In this document: positions 52,976 to 61,802 of the stretch, in pieces | Position numbering within the stretch: the first letter of the stretch is position 1 | How the letters are laid out: each line of letters opens with the position of its first letter | Program-made: the position numbers and the translations under genes | Source of the DNA: Martelella sp. NC20 | GTDB taxonomy: Bacteria > Pseudomonadota > Alphaproteobacteria > Rhizobiales > Rhizobiaceae | Assembly: GCF_013459645.1 (NCBI RefSeq) | Contig: NZ_CP054861.1 | Span: 2,468,001 to 2,532,000, forward strand | DNA: 64,000 bases | Direction: 5' to 3' | Notes under the pieces: model-generated | What the model was told of the DNA's origin: nothing | Databases searched by the model: none | Seen by the model: the letters and a program-made list of their open reading frames with translations, nothing else

Positions 52976-53438
52976 CGTCGTCGTTGATGTCGGGCAGGGC
53001 AAAGGTCAGCGCCAGCAGGTTTCCGCGCAGGCGCTCGATGTCCTCACCCACCACCTTGTCGATCCGGTCATGCGTTTCCCGCCAGACCGGCACGGCGCGC
53101 TCGAGAAGGTCGAGGCCTTCATCGGTCAGCTTCAATCGCCGGATGCGCTTGTCCTTGTCGTCCTGGAACGAGGTCATCAGTCCGCGGCGCTCCAGCGGCT
53201 TTATGCTCGCCGTCAGCGTGGTCCGGTCCATCGCCAGCACATGGGCAACCTCGGCCACGCGCGGCGGTTCCGGCCGGTTGAGCGAGACCAGCAGCGAATA
53301 CTGTCCGTTGGTAAGCCCCAGCGGCCTCAACACCTCGTCGAAATACCGTCCCACCGCCCGCGCTGCGCGCTGCAGATGAAGGCAAAGGCACCTGTCCCGA
53401 ACCTCCAGGGTGACCGACAGGGGTAGACTTTCGCGCAT
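52956..53438 (-). CDS. MarR-family transcriptional regulator
   Basis: A 160-residue winged-helix regulator. The core is LGLTNGQYSLLVSLNRPEPP, then VAEVAHVLAMDRTTLTASIK for the recognition helix and DDKDKRIRRLKLTDEGLDLL for the wing. It is divergent from the DUF1428 gene, and a 12-bp perfect palindrome lies between the two starts. Autoregulation and control of the DUF1428 gene are likely. Its 3' end overlaps the uxuA stop on the other strand. Confidence 0.9.
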   Translation of the reverse strand: MRESLPLSVTLEVRDRCLCLHLQRAARAVGRYFDEVLRPLGLTNGQYSLLVSLNRPEPPRVAEVAHVLAMDRTTLTASIKPLERRGLMTSFQDDKDKRIRRLKLTDEGLDLLERAVPVWRETHDRIDKVVGEDIERLRGNLLALTFALPDINDDVSDPAP

Positions 53439-53452
53439 ATCCGTGCCTTTAT

Positions 53453-53464
53453 GTTGATATCAAC
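53453..53464. promoter_or_regulatory. Candidate MarR operator palindrome
   Basis: GTTGATATCAAC is a perfect 12-bp palindrome in the 68-bp space between the MarR start (53438) and the DUF1428 start (53507). MarR-type operators often have a TTGA...TCAA core, so this is the natural candidate site for both genes. Confidence 0.65.
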
Positions 53465-53506
53465 GTATGTTCCGCAGCGGACAAAGTCAAGATATCGGAG
53501 GATTTG

Positions 53507-53860
53507 ATGGCGTATGTAGACGGGTTTTTGGTGGCTGTGCCTGCAGAAAACAAGAAGGCTTATGTGGATTTGTGTGCACATGCGGCAAAAAAGTTCCGGA
53601 AATGGGGCGCGATCGACTACGTCGAATGCTGGGGCGATGATGTGCCGGAGGGCGAGGTGACATCGTTCCCGATGGCGGTCAAACGCGCGGAAAACGAAGT
53701 CGTGGTGTTTTCATGGGTGGTGTGGCCGGACAAGGCGGCGCGCAACGCGGCCTGGGAAAAGATGATGCAGGACCCGGAAATGGGCGACATGAAGATGCCT
53801 TTTGACGGCAAACGCATGATCTATGGCGGCTTCATCCCCGTGTTCGAACTCGGCGCATAG
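53507..53860 (+). CDS. DUF1428 (YbaA-like) family protein
   Basis: A 117-residue small cytoplasmic protein with a dimeric alpha-beta barrel fold. Family strings are YVDGFLVAVPAENKKAYVDL, VECWGDDVPEGEVTSFP and WPDKAARNAAWEKMM, ending FDGKRMIYGGFIPVFELG. The start is ATG 53507 with GGAGGA 5 bases before it. No enzymatic role is known for the family. Its divergent MarR neighbour suggests induction by a small molecule or stress. Confidence 0.9.
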   Translation: MAYVDGFLVAVPAENKKAYVDLCAHAAKKFRKWGAIDYVECWGDDVPEGEVTSFPMAVKRAENEVVVFSWVVWPDKAARNAAWEKMMQDPEMGDMKMPFDGKRMIYGGFIPVFELGA

Positions 53861-53970
53861 ACATTGCGTTGACACTGTGTCCGCGGTTCCGTGGGCTCTG
53901 GAATCAAAAACGGGCTTGTTATTTTCCAAACGCGCCCCTAAGTTTGCGTCGCTGGCTCGTTTGGGCCGGT

Positions 53971-54120
53971 GACGTTCTCAGGGCGGGGTGAAATTCCCCA
54001 CCGGCGGTAATTGCTCTTTGGAGCATCAGCCCGCGAGCGCCTTTTTCGAGAAGACGAAGAAGGGTCAGCAGATCCGGTGTAATTCCGGAGCCGACGGTTA
54101 GAGTCCGGATGGAAGAGAAC
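53971..54120 (+). promoter_or_regulatory. FMN (RFN) riboswitch
   Basis: The conserved RFN elements appear in order: ACGTTCTCAGGGCGGGGTGA, TTCCCCACCGGCGGTAA, AGCCCGCGAGCG, CAGCAGATCCGGTGTAATTC, then GGAGCCGACGGTTAGAGTCC and GGATGGAAGAGAAC. It sits 103 bases before ribD. A short TACCC/GGGTA stem (54144-54160) follows, but there is no strong terminator, so translational control is as likely as attenuation. The riboswitch fills most of the 363-base gap before ribD. Confidence 0.96.
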
Positions 54121-54223
54121 AAGGCGGATCGACGCGCGGAATCTACCCTTTTGCGGGGTATTTCACGCCGTTATTTTCGCTTTTGCCCTGCTTGCGTCTT
54201 GTTGCAACAACGAGGCCAAGGGC

Positions 54224-55231
54224 ATGACAACCGCCCCGGAAATGACGATTTCAGCCGCCGAGCGCACCGCATTGCGGCAAGCGCTGGCCGGTGCCGCGCG
54301 CTTCGCCGGCGCCACCTCCCCAAATCCTCCGGTCGGCTGTGTGCTGCTGGATGAAAACGGCGCGGTGCTGGCCGAGGGCTTTCACATGATGGCCGGCGAA
54401 GCGCATGCCGAGGCTATTGCAATCGCCAGCGCCCGCGCGCTGGGCGTCGCCGGCCGCATCCACACCGTGGTGGCAACGCTCGAGCCATGCAATCACCATG
54501 GCCGCACCCCGCCTTGCTCGGATGCGATCCTCGCGACCCCCGCGCGCCGCGTGGTCATCGCAGCCGCTGATCCCAATCCGGCGGTCAGGGGCGGGGGCGC
54601 CGCGCGGCTCAAGGCCGCAGGGCTCGATATTGTCCTTGCCGCCGACCATCCGGAACTCCGTGCTGAAAGCCTAGCCGCCCGACGGCTGATTGCGCCTTTT
54701 GCCAAACACGCCCGCACCGGCCGGCCCTGGGTCACCGTCAAGCAGGCGGTCGATGAGGCTGGCGGCATGGTGCCGCCGCCCGGACGGAAGACCTTCACCG
54801 CGAGGTCCTCGCTGCTTCTCGCCCACAGGCTGCGCCGCCGCGCCGATGCGATCCTCACCGGATCCGGCACGGTGCTTGCCGACAACCCGGAATTCACGGT
54901 GCGCCATGTCGCCGATTTTCCCGGCAAGCAGCGTTTTCTGGCACTGCTGGACCGCCGCCGGCGGGTGCCTTCGGGCTATATCGAGGCCGCCCGCGCGCGC
55001 GGCTTCACGGTTCTGCGCCCCGCCGACCTCGACGACGCGCTCGCCCTGCTGGGTGCCCGAGGCGCGCTCGAAGTGCTGGTCGAGGCCGGACCGTCGCTTA
55101 CCGCCGCCGTGCTCGATGCCGGCCTTGCCGATGAGCATGTCCTGATCACCAAGGGCAATCCCGACCATGTCGCGATCACCCATGCCAACCCCGAATTTGA
55201 TGCCGTGAAGGCGCCCGGAGAAGAACAATGA
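54224..55231 (+). CDS. ribD: Bifunctional riboflavin biosynthesis deaminase/reductase
   Basis: A 335-residue enzyme doing the deamination and side-chain reduction steps of riboflavin synthesis. The N-terminal deaminase (about 10-150) has TSPNPPVGCVLLDENG, zinc-site GEAHAEAIAI and EPCNHHGRTPPC. The C-terminal RibD_C reductase (about 165-330) has RPWVTVKQAVDEAGGMVPPP, DAILTGSGTVLADNP and LEVLVEAGPSLTAA. It starts at ATG 54224 and overlaps ribBA by 4 bases. It is directly under the FMN riboswitch. Confidence 0.94.
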   Translation: MTTAPEMTISAAERTALRQALAGAARFAGATSPNPPVGCVLLDENGAVLAEGFHMMAGEAHAEAIAIASARALGVAGRIHTVVATLEPCNHHGRTPPCSDAILATPARRVVIAAADPNPAVRGGGAARLKAAGLDIVLAADHPELRAESLAARRLIAPFAKHARTGRPWVTVKQAVDEAGGMVPPPGRKTFTARSSLLLAHRLRRRADAILTGSGTVLADNPEFTVRHVADFPGKQRFLALLDRRRRVPSGYIEAARARGFTVLRPADLDDALALLGARGALEVLVEAGPSLTAAVLDAGLADEHVLITKGNPDHVAITHANPEFDAVKAPGEEQ

Positions 55232-56439
55232 AGATGGAACGCGATTTCTCGATGGAACCGGTGGAGCGCGCGCTTGAAGCCATGCGCGCCGGCGGCATGG
55301 TGCTGCTGGTCGATGACGAGACCCGCGAAAACGAGGGCGATGTCGTGGTCGCCGCCGAATTCGCCAATGCCGCCGCCATCAATTTCATGGCGAAATATGC
55401 GCGCGGGCTGATCTGCCTGACGCTGACAGGCGCGCAGGTCGATCGTCTGGGCCTGCCGCCGATGGTGGCCGATAACCGCGCCCGCCATACCACAGCGTTC
55501 ACCGTCTCGATCGAGGCGGCGGAGGGGATCACCACCGGTATTTCCGCGGCCGAACGCGCCCGCACGGTTGCCGCCGCCGCCGATCCTGAGGCAAAACCCG
55601 GCGATATCGTCTCGCCCGGCCACATGTTTCCGCTGCGCGCTGTCGAAGGCGGTGTTCTGGTCCGCGACGGCCACACCGAGGGGGCGGTCGATCTCGCCCG
55701 CCTTGCCGGCCTTAATCCGGCGGCGGTGATCTGCGAGGTGATGCGCGATGACGGCGAGATGGCGCGCCGCGACGATCTCATGGCCTTTGCCAAGGAGCAT
55801 GGCATACCGTTTTTGACGATTGCCGAACTTGCCGAATACCGCATGCGCACCGAAATCCTGGTCGACGCGGTTGCGGCGGCAAACCTGCCCACCGGCCCCG
55901 GCGCGTTCAAGGTCCACGCCTTCAGAAGCAGGATCGATGGCGTGGAGCATCTGGCGCTGGTCAACGGGCCGCTTTCGGCAAGCCCGCTGGTGCGGGTGCA
56001 TTCGGAATGCCTGACCGGCGATGTGTTCGGCTCGCGGCGCTGCGATTGCGGCGATCAGTTGCGCGAGAGCATGGCGATGATCGGCGAGAAGGGCGGGGTG
56101 GTGGTCTATCTGCGCGGGCAGGAGGGCAGGGGCATCGGCCTTGCCAACAAGATCCGCGCCTATGGCCTGCAGGACCAGGGGCTCGACACCCATGCGGCCA
56201 ATCTGGCGCTCGGTCTGCCCGCCGATGCCCGCGAATATTATACCGCCGCCCATATCCTCAAAAGCCTCGGCATTTCCCGGCTGCAGCTTCTTTCCAACAA
56301 CCCCGACAAGCCAGCCGCACTTGCCCGCTGCGGACTGACGATTGAAAAGCGCCTGCCGCTGATCACCGCCACCAACCCGCACAACGAAGCCTATCTTGCG
56401 GCCAAGCGCGAGAAATTCGGCCACCTTCTGCCGATCTGA
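55228..56439 (+). CDS. ribBA: Bifunctional DHBP synthase / GTP cyclohydrolase II
   Basis: A 403-residue fusion providing both starting compounds of riboflavin. The N-terminal RibB has DDETRENEGDVVVAAEF (acidic loop), GLICLTLTGAQVDRLGLPPM and the His motif GHTEGAVDLARLAG. The C-terminal RibA has VRVHSECLTGDVFGSRRCDC, with the three zinc cysteines spaced as in active GTP cyclohydrolase II, and RGQEGRGIGLANKIRAYGLQ. Both halves look active. It is translationally coupled to ribD. Confidence 0.94.
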   Translation: MKMERDFSMEPVERALEAMRAGGMVLLVDDETRENEGDVVVAAEFANAAAINFMAKYARGLICLTLTGAQVDRLGLPPMVADNRARHTTAFTVSIEAAEGITTGISAAERARTVAAAADPEAKPGDIVSPGHMFPLRAVEGGVLVRDGHTEGAVDLARLAGLNPAAVICEVMRDDGEMARRDDLMAFAKEHGIPFLTIAELAEYRMRTEILVDAVAAANLPTGPGAFKVHAFRSRIDGVEHLALVNGPLSASPLVRVHSECLTGDVFGSRRCDCGDQLRESMAMIGEKGGVVVYLRGQEGRGIGLANKIRAYGLQDQGLDTHAANLALGLPADAREYYTAAHILKSLGISRLQLLSNNPDKPAALARCGLTIEKRLPLITATNPHNEAYLAAKREKFGHLLPI

Positions 56440-56488
56440 TTTTCTGTCTGCTTGTTCTGACGTATTTTTTACCCTGAAAGGAAACAGC

Positions 56489-56929
56489 GTGTCCTACCGC
56501 ATCGCCATCGTCATCTCCCGCTTCAACGAAAAGGTTACCACCGGCCTTCTGAACGGCGCCAGGGCCGAACTCACTGAGCGCGGCGCGCCGGTCGCCGACG
56601 CCGATATTTTCGACGTGCCGGGCGCCTTCGAAATCCCGCTGGTGGCGAAGAAACTGGCTGCGACCGGAAAGTTCGACGGCATCGTCACCATCGGCGCGGT
56701 GATCAAGGGCGAGACCGCCCATTTCGAATATATCTCGGAGGCCGCCGTCCACGGGTTGATGCAGGTCTCGCTGGAAACCGGCGTGCCGGTGACCTTCGGC
56801 ATCCTCACCACCTACACCGCCTTCCAGGCCTTCGAACGCTCGGACGACAACGAGGACAACAAGGGCCGCGAATCGGCCGCCGCCTGCATCGAGGCGCTGG
56901 AGGCGCTGGCGAAGGTGGCCGCAGCCTGA
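56489..56929 (+). CDS. ribH: 6,7-dimethyl-8-ribityllumazine synthase
   Basis: A 146-residue enzyme joining the RibBA and RibD branches to make lumazine. Family strings: IVISRFNEKVTTGLLNGA, DVPGAFEIPLVAKKL, GAVIKGETAHFEYISEA with the catalytic His, and NKGRESAAACIEAL near the end. These resemble type I RibH (KGETxHF, NKG) rather than the decameric RibH2 of Brucella. I choose the GTG start at 56489 because AAAGGAAA lies about 8 bases upstream; the open frame extends to 56396 without family similarity. No ribE follows. Confidence 0.9.
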   Translation: MSYRIAIVISRFNEKVTTGLLNGARAELTERGAPVADADIFDVPGAFEIPLVAKKLAATGKFDGIVTIGAVIKGETAHFEYISEAAVHGLMQVSLETGVPVTFGILTTYTAFQAFERSDDNEDNKGRESAAACIEALEALAKVAAA

Positions 56930-56990
56930 CCGGGCGCCAGAGCGTTGACGAACGCCGTTCCCGTGCCGGCAACCGCCTCACCCGCCGCTG

Positions 56991-57110
56991 TCACCCCGGA
57001 CCTGATCCGGGGCCACACGACCGGCTCGGATGAACGTTTTCTGCACGGGGGGGCGCTGTCGCGCGATCTCCCGTGCGGTCCTGGATGCCGGCTCGAGGCC
57101 GGCATGACGG
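56991..57110. repeat. Paired-palindrome intergenic repeat (copy B, inverted)
   Basis: An inverted copy of the element at 19252-19372: a CACCCCGG...CCGGGG hairpin near 56993-57012, a variable centre, and ATGCCGGC-tcgag-GCCGGCAT near 57085-57105, ending TGACGG. It lies between ribH and the PPOX gene. Confidence 0.82.
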
Positions 57111-57228
57111 AACTGGAGGACTGGGCTTCCTCAACATGCCGGCCGCTGCCCGACCGGAAACGGTTTTTGCTTGTCAATGAAGCTTTCACGGGGCATCCAT
57201 GGCCCGAACCGGAACGGAGGATGAGGCT

Positions 57229-57876
57229 ATGGCGCGCGAATTGAAACCGGAATTCCTGGTCGGGGACGAGCAGGAACTGCGAACCCTGTTTCCAGCGACC
57301 CATGACCTTGCGGCGAGGAAATCCCTGACCCGCCTCGACAGGCATGCGATCGATTTCATCGCGCGCTCGCCGTTTCTCTGTATTGGCACCCAGGCGGCCG
57401 ATGGCCGGGCCGATGTCAGCCCGCGCGGCGATCCGCGCGGTTTCGTCAGGGTGCTCGATGAGAAGACGCTGCTGATCCCCGACCGTCCCGGCAACAACCG
57501 GCTCGATACCCAGTCCAATATTCTGGCGAACCCCTCGGTGGGGCTGATCTTCATGGTGCCGGGCTTTGATGACACGCTGCGGATCAATGGCCGGGCCGTG
57601 ATCACCCGCGACCCCGATCTTCTGGCACTGCTGGCAGTCAAAGACCGCCTGCCGCTGACCGCGATCGCCGTTCATGTCGAGGAGGTTTTCCTGCACTGCG
57701 CCAAGGCCTTCCGCCGCTCCAAGCTCTGGGACCCGGCCTCCCGTCAGGACCGCAGCGAGATGCCGTCGCTCGCAAAGATCATCCTCGACCAGATCGAAGC
57801 CGCTCCCGAGGATCCGGAGGAGATGAAGAAGATCGATGCGGGGCTTGAGGCGGATTACAAGTCGTCGATGTATTGA
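57229..57876 (+). CDS. Pyridoxamine 5'-phosphate oxidase-fold flavoprotein (MSMEG_1061-like)
   Basis: A 215-residue protein of the split-barrel PPOX superfamily. The core reads SPFLCIGTQAADGRADVSPR, GDPRGFVRVLDEKTLLIPDR, GNNRLDTQSNILANPSVGLI and FDDTLRINGRAVITRDPDLL. These proteins bind FMN or F420-like cofactors; the substrate is unknown. The start is ATG 57229 with GGAGG about 8 bases before it; an upstream ATG at 57199 is weaker. It converges with the kinase gene. Confidence 0.87.
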   Translation: MARELKPEFLVGDEQELRTLFPATHDLAARKSLTRLDRHAIDFIARSPFLCIGTQAADGRADVSPRGDPRGFVRVLDEKTLLIPDRPGNNRLDTQSNILANPSVGLIFMVPGFDDTLRINGRAVITRDPDLLALLAVKDRLPLTAIAVHVEEVFLHCAKAFRRSKLWDPASRQDRSEMPSLAKIILDQIEAAPEDPEEMKKIDAGLEADYKSSMY

Positions 57877-57921
57877 GACGTTTCGCTCTCCCGCGCCTCC
57901 GACCGGGTGTCGCCGGCTTTC

Positions 57922-58425
57922 TCAAAGTCTTGAGGCGATTTCCGAAACCGCCTGTTCGACGCTGTTTCTGGCAGTGTCGATGCGGATATCGGCAATGGAC
58001 CAGCCCGTATAGTCACGCTCGATCACGTCCTGCCATGTGGGCTTCTTCCAGCCGGGAATATCGATCGGCCGTCCTTCGACGCGCAGACGGTGCATGGCGG
58101 GGTCGGAGCAGATGATCTCGACGCCGAGAAAGCGGGCATCGGCCCGCGCGGCTGCCGCGGCGAACATCTCTCTCGTGAGCGCCCAGGGGTTCACGCAATC
58201 GGTGATCACATGATGGTCGAGCGCGAGATTGGAGGTGGCGAGTGCAGCGAGAATTTCATAGCTTTCCGATCCGATGACCCGTTCGCGGTCATGCGCCAGC
58301 ATGATGGTCTCGATCTCGTCGACACGGAGATAAACGGCGCCTGTCCTGATGGAAAGCGCCCTGGCGATGGTGCTCTTGCCCGTGCCGGGCAGGCCTGCGA
58401 AAGCGATAAGGGTTTTCAAGCTCAT
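57922..58425 (-). CDS. P-loop small-molecule kinase (AAA_33-type)
   Basis: A 167-residue kinase-like protein with Walker A GLPGTGKST (11-19), LRVDEIETIM and ITDCVNPWALTREMFAAAAA. The layout resembles gluconokinase/zeta-type or chloramphenicol-phosphotransferase-like P-loop kinases, but I cannot assign a substrate. The start is ATG 58425 with GAGAGG just before it. It follows dnaE2 by 38 bases on the same strand and may be cotranscribed with the mutasome genes. Confidence 0.82.
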   Translation of the reverse strand: MSLKTLIAFAGLPGTGKSTIARALSIRTGAVYLRVDEIETIMLAHDRERVIGSESYEILAALATSNLALDHHVITDCVNPWALTREMFAAAAARADARFLGVEIICSDPAMHRLRVEGRPIDIPGWKKPTWQDVIERDYTGWSIADIRIDTARNSVEQAVSEIASRL

Positions 58426-58463
58426 GTCCTCTCGTTGCTGCATCCCCGATTTCGAGGGCAAAC

Positions 58464-61400
58464 TCAATGAAAATCCCGGCTCGGGAACAGGCGTTTGGCC
58501 TGTTCGCGCGGGTGGTGCGCCCTTGGCTGGAGTTTGGGGCGGCGCGGGGTGTCGTCGGCCTTGGGGTCGGTGATGCCGATGGCGTCGTCCATCGGGTGGC
58601 CGAGTTCGGAGAGGCGAAAGGAGCAGTCCTCGATGGTCTCGGCGATGATATGGACGATGATGCCCTCGCGCTGCAACGGCCCGGTGACCTTCAGCAGGCG
58701 ACCGCCCATCACCGTGCGGCGGAAGCGCTCGTAGACCTTGTTCCAGACCACGATGTTGGAAACGCCGGTCTCGTCCTCGAGCGTCAGGAAGATCACGCCG
58801 GAGGCGGTGCCGGGGCGCTGGCGGGTGATGACGAGGCCGGAGACGCTGACGCGCCTTTGCGGGGTCGTGGCAAGGTCTGAATGGAGCGTCAGGCCGGGCA
58901 TTTTCGGGCGCAGCAATTCCATCGGGTGGGCTCTGAGGCTCATGCGGGTCGCGACATAATCCTCGACCACCTGCTCGCCGAGATTCATCATGGGAAGCGT
59001 CACATCGGGTTCCCGGATATGCTCGCCGTCGATCGGGTCGGAAAACAGCGGCAGCGGTTTGGGCGCGCGGATCGCCTTGACGCGCCACAGGGCATCGCGG
59101 CGTGACAGCCCGGCGTCGGCGAAGGCATCGGCCTCGGCGAGGCGCTCCAGCACCGCCGGCTTGAGACCGGCGCGCAGCCAGATGTCCTCCGGCGCCTGAT
59201 AGCCGTTGCCGCGCGCTTGCTCCAGCCATTCGGCATCCTCCTTCTTCAGCCCCTTGATCTGGCGGAAGCCGAGGCGCAGCGCTTGAGTGCCGTCGGCGCG
59301 GCGTTCCAGCGTGCAGTCCCAGGCGCTGCGGTTGACCGAGATCGGTCGCACCTCCACCTGATGCTCGCGGGCATCGCGCACGATCTGGGCCGGAGCGTAG
59401 AAGCCCATCGGCTGGGAATTCAGGAGCGCGCAGGCGAAGGCCGCCGGATAGTGGCATTTCAGCCAGGCCGAGACATAGGTGAGCATGGCGAAGGCCGCCG
59501 CATGGCTTTCGGGAAAGCCGTAATCGGCAAAGCCTTTGATCTGGGCGAAGCAGCGTTTGGCGAAATCGGGCTCATAGCCGTTCCCGAGCATGCCGTTGAC
59601 GAACTGCTCCTCGAATTCGCCGATGGTGCCCATCTGCCGGAAACTCGCGAGCGAGCGCCGCAGCCGGTCGGCATCCTCCGGTGAAAACCCGGCGGCGACC
59701 ACGGCGATCAGCATCGCCTGTTCCTGGAACAGCGGCACGCCGAGCGTCTTTTTCAGCACGCCTTCCAGTGCCTTCGAAGGGTAGGTGACCTTCTCCTGCT
59801 TGAGCCGCCGCCGGATATAGGGCTGCACCATGCCGCCCTGGATCGGGCCGGGGCGCACGATCGCGACCTCGATGACGAGGTCGTAGAATGTTTCCGGTTT
59901 CATGCGCGGCAGAAAATTCATCTGTGCCCGGCTTTCCACCTGGAACACGCCGATGGCATCGGCCTTTTGCAGCATGGCATAGGTCGCCATATCCTCCTGC
60001 GGCACCGCGGCGATGGTCAGCGGGCGGTTATAGTGGTTGGTCAGCAGATCGAAGCATTTCTGCAGACATGTCAGCATGCCGAGGCTCAGCACATCGACCT
60101 TGAGGATGTTCAGCGCGTCGATATCGTCCTTGTCCCATTCGATCACGGTGCGGTCTTCCATCGCGGCGTTTTCGATGGGGCAGAGCTCGTCCAGCCGGTC
60201 GCTTGTGATCACGAAGCCGCCGACATGCTGCGACAGGTGGCGGGGAAAGCCGATGATCTCGCCGATCAGGCGCACGGTCTGGCCGAGCCTGAGGTCGGAA
60301 GGATCGAGGCCGACCTCCTTCAGCCGTCCGGGCTCCGCGCCCTTGCTGGAAATGCCCCAGATCTGGCCGGAAAGGGCTGCGGTGACGTCGTTCGAAAGCC
60401 CCATCACCTTGCCGACCTCGCGGATCGCCGCGCGCGAGCGGAAATGGATGACGGTGGCGCAGAGCCCGGCATGCTCGCGGCCATATGTCTCGTAGATGTG
60501 CTGGATCACCTCCTCGCGCCGCTCATGCTCGAAATCGACGTCGATATCCGGCGGCTCGCCGCGATGGCGGGAGACGAAACGCTCGAACACCATGCCGATC
60601 ATGTCCGGGCTGACATCTGTGATACGCAGCGCATAGCAGAGGATGGAATTGGCCGCCGAACCGCGGCCCTGGCACAGGATGCCCCGGCTTCGGGCAAACA
60701 CGATAATGTCGTGGACGGTGAGGAAATAGGCGGCGAAACCGAGCTCATTGATCAGCGCCAGTTCCTTTTCGGCAAGCTCTCGATGGCGCGCCGGAATGCC
60801 TTCGGGATTGCGCCTCCCGAGCCCCTCCCAGGTGAGCCGCGCGAGCCGGGCCTGCGGCGCCTCGCCATGGGCGACTTCGGCCGGATAATTGTAGGAAAGC
60901 TCGGTCAGCTCGAAGGTGAGGCGCGCGGCGATCTCCAGCGTGCGGCGGATGGCGGCGGGGTGGTTGCGGAAGATATCCGCCATTTCGGTGGCCGGTTTCA
61001 GCCGCCGCTCCGCATTCGGCAGCGCAAGGTGGCCGATCGCGTCGATGGTGATGTGGTGGCGCATGCAGGTCAGCACATCGGCGAGCTGGCGGCGGCTCGC
61101 GTGATGCATCAGCACGTCGCCGACGGCGACCATCGGCGCCCCGGTCGTGTGCGACAGGGTCGTCAGGGCGGCAAACCATGCGGCGTCGGAACCGTCATAG
61201 CGAGGGGCGGCGCCGGTGAACACATGGCCGGGAAAACGCCGGAGCGCCCGTGTGATATGCCCGGTCGCCTCCGCCTTGTTCTCCATGCCCCGCGGCAGCG
61301 CGATGAGGATGGAGCCCTCGGCCCATTCCAGCATGTCCTGAAGATAAAGCAGGCATTCGCCCTTTTGCGCGCGCCGCTTGCCGAGGCTCAAGAGCCGCAC

Positions 61401-61793
61401 GAGTTTCTGGTAGGCGGGCTTGTCCTTCGGCAGCGCCACGAAATCGACGGGGCTGTCGGCAAGCACCAGCCGGCAGCCGACGATCAGGCGCGGCAGGCGA
61501 CGGATCGGCGGCAGCGGGACGGCCTTGGCATCGCCGACCGGCTGGCGCGACGAGGGATCGACATGTTCGTTGGCGGTCAGCGTTATCGATTGCGCCTCGG
61601 CATCCTTCTCGATCTTGCGCCTGATTTCCCTCAGCGCCCGGAAGGCGCGCACCACGCCCGCCAGCGAATTGCGGTCGGTGATGGCGATGGCGGCGAGGTC
61701 CAGTTCGGCGGCGCGGATCACCATCTCCTCCGGATGCGATGCCCCGGTGAGGAAGGTGAAATTGGAGGTGACGCATAACTCGGCATAATCCAT
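58464..61793 (-). CDS. dnaE2: Error-prone DNA polymerase DnaE2 (ImuC)
   Basis: A 1109-residue C-family polymerase for DNA damage-induced mutagenesis. The N-terminal PHP domain begins with YAELCVTSNFTFLTGASHPE. The palm has GRGSAANSILCYAL and PPDIDVDFEHERREEVIQHI, with the catalytic aspartates. A helix-hairpin-helix region and an OB fold (VSVSGLVITRQRPGTASGVI) complete it. The length is typical of DnaE2 (about 1050-1100), and it lacks the tau-binding tail of DnaE1. It starts 9 bases after the imuB stop. Confidence 0.95.
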   Translation of the reverse strand: MDYAELCVTSNFTFLTGASHPEEMVIRAAELDLAAIAITDRNSLAGVVRAFRALREIRRKIEKDAEAQSITLTANEHVDPSSRQPVGDAKAVPLPPIRRLPRLIVGCRLVLADSPVDFVALPKDKPAYQKLVRLLSLGKRRAQKGECLLYLQDMLEWAEGSILIALPRGMENKAEATGHITRALRRFPGHVFTGAAPRYDGSDAAWFAALTTLSHTTGAPMVAVGDVLMHHASRRQLADVLTCMRHHITIDAIGHLALPNAERRLKPATEMADIFRNHPAAIRRTLEIAARLTFELTELSYNYPAEVAHGEAPQARLARLTWEGLGRRNPEGIPARHRELAEKELALINELGFAAYFLTVHDIIVFARSRGILCQGRGSAANSILCYALRITDVSPDMIGMVFERFVSRHRGEPPDIDVDFEHERREEVIQHIYETYGREHAGLCATVIHFRSRAAIREVGKVMGLSNDVTAALSGQIWGISSKGAEPGRLKEVGLDPSDLRLGQTVRLIGEIIGFPRHLSQHVGGFVITSDRLDELCPIENAAMEDRTVIEWDKDDIDALNILKVDVLSLGMLTCLQKCFDLLTNHYNRPLTIAAVPQEDMATYAMLQKADAIGVFQVESRAQMNFLPRMKPETFYDLVIEVAIVRPGPIQGGMVQPYIRRRLKQEKVTYPSKALEGVLKKTLGVPLFQEQAMLIAVVAAGFSPEDADRLRRSLASFRQMGTIGEFEEQFVNGMLGNGYEPDFAKRCFAQIKGFADYGFPESHAAAFAMLTYVSAWLKCHYPAAFACALLNSQPMGFYAPAQIVRDAREHQVEVRPISVNRSAWDCTLERRADGTQALRLGFRQIKGLKKEDAEWLEQARGNGYQAPEDIWLRAGLKPAVLERLAEADAFADAGLSRRDALWRVKAIRAPKPLPLFSDPIDGEHIREPDVTLPMMNLGEQVVEDYVATRMSLRAHPMELLRPKMPGLTLHSDLATTPQRRVSVSGLVITRQRPGTASGVIFLTLEDETGVSNIVVWNKVYERFRRTVMGGRLLKVTGPLQREGIIVHIIAETIEDCSFRLSELGHPMDDAIGITDPKADDTPRRPKLQPRAHHPREQAKRLFPSRDFH

Positions 61794-61802
61794 CGGACAC
61801 TC

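Noticed and set aside
59967..61778. A 603-codon plus-strand open frame
   Set aside because: It is antisense to dnaE2; high GC keeps the opposite frame open.
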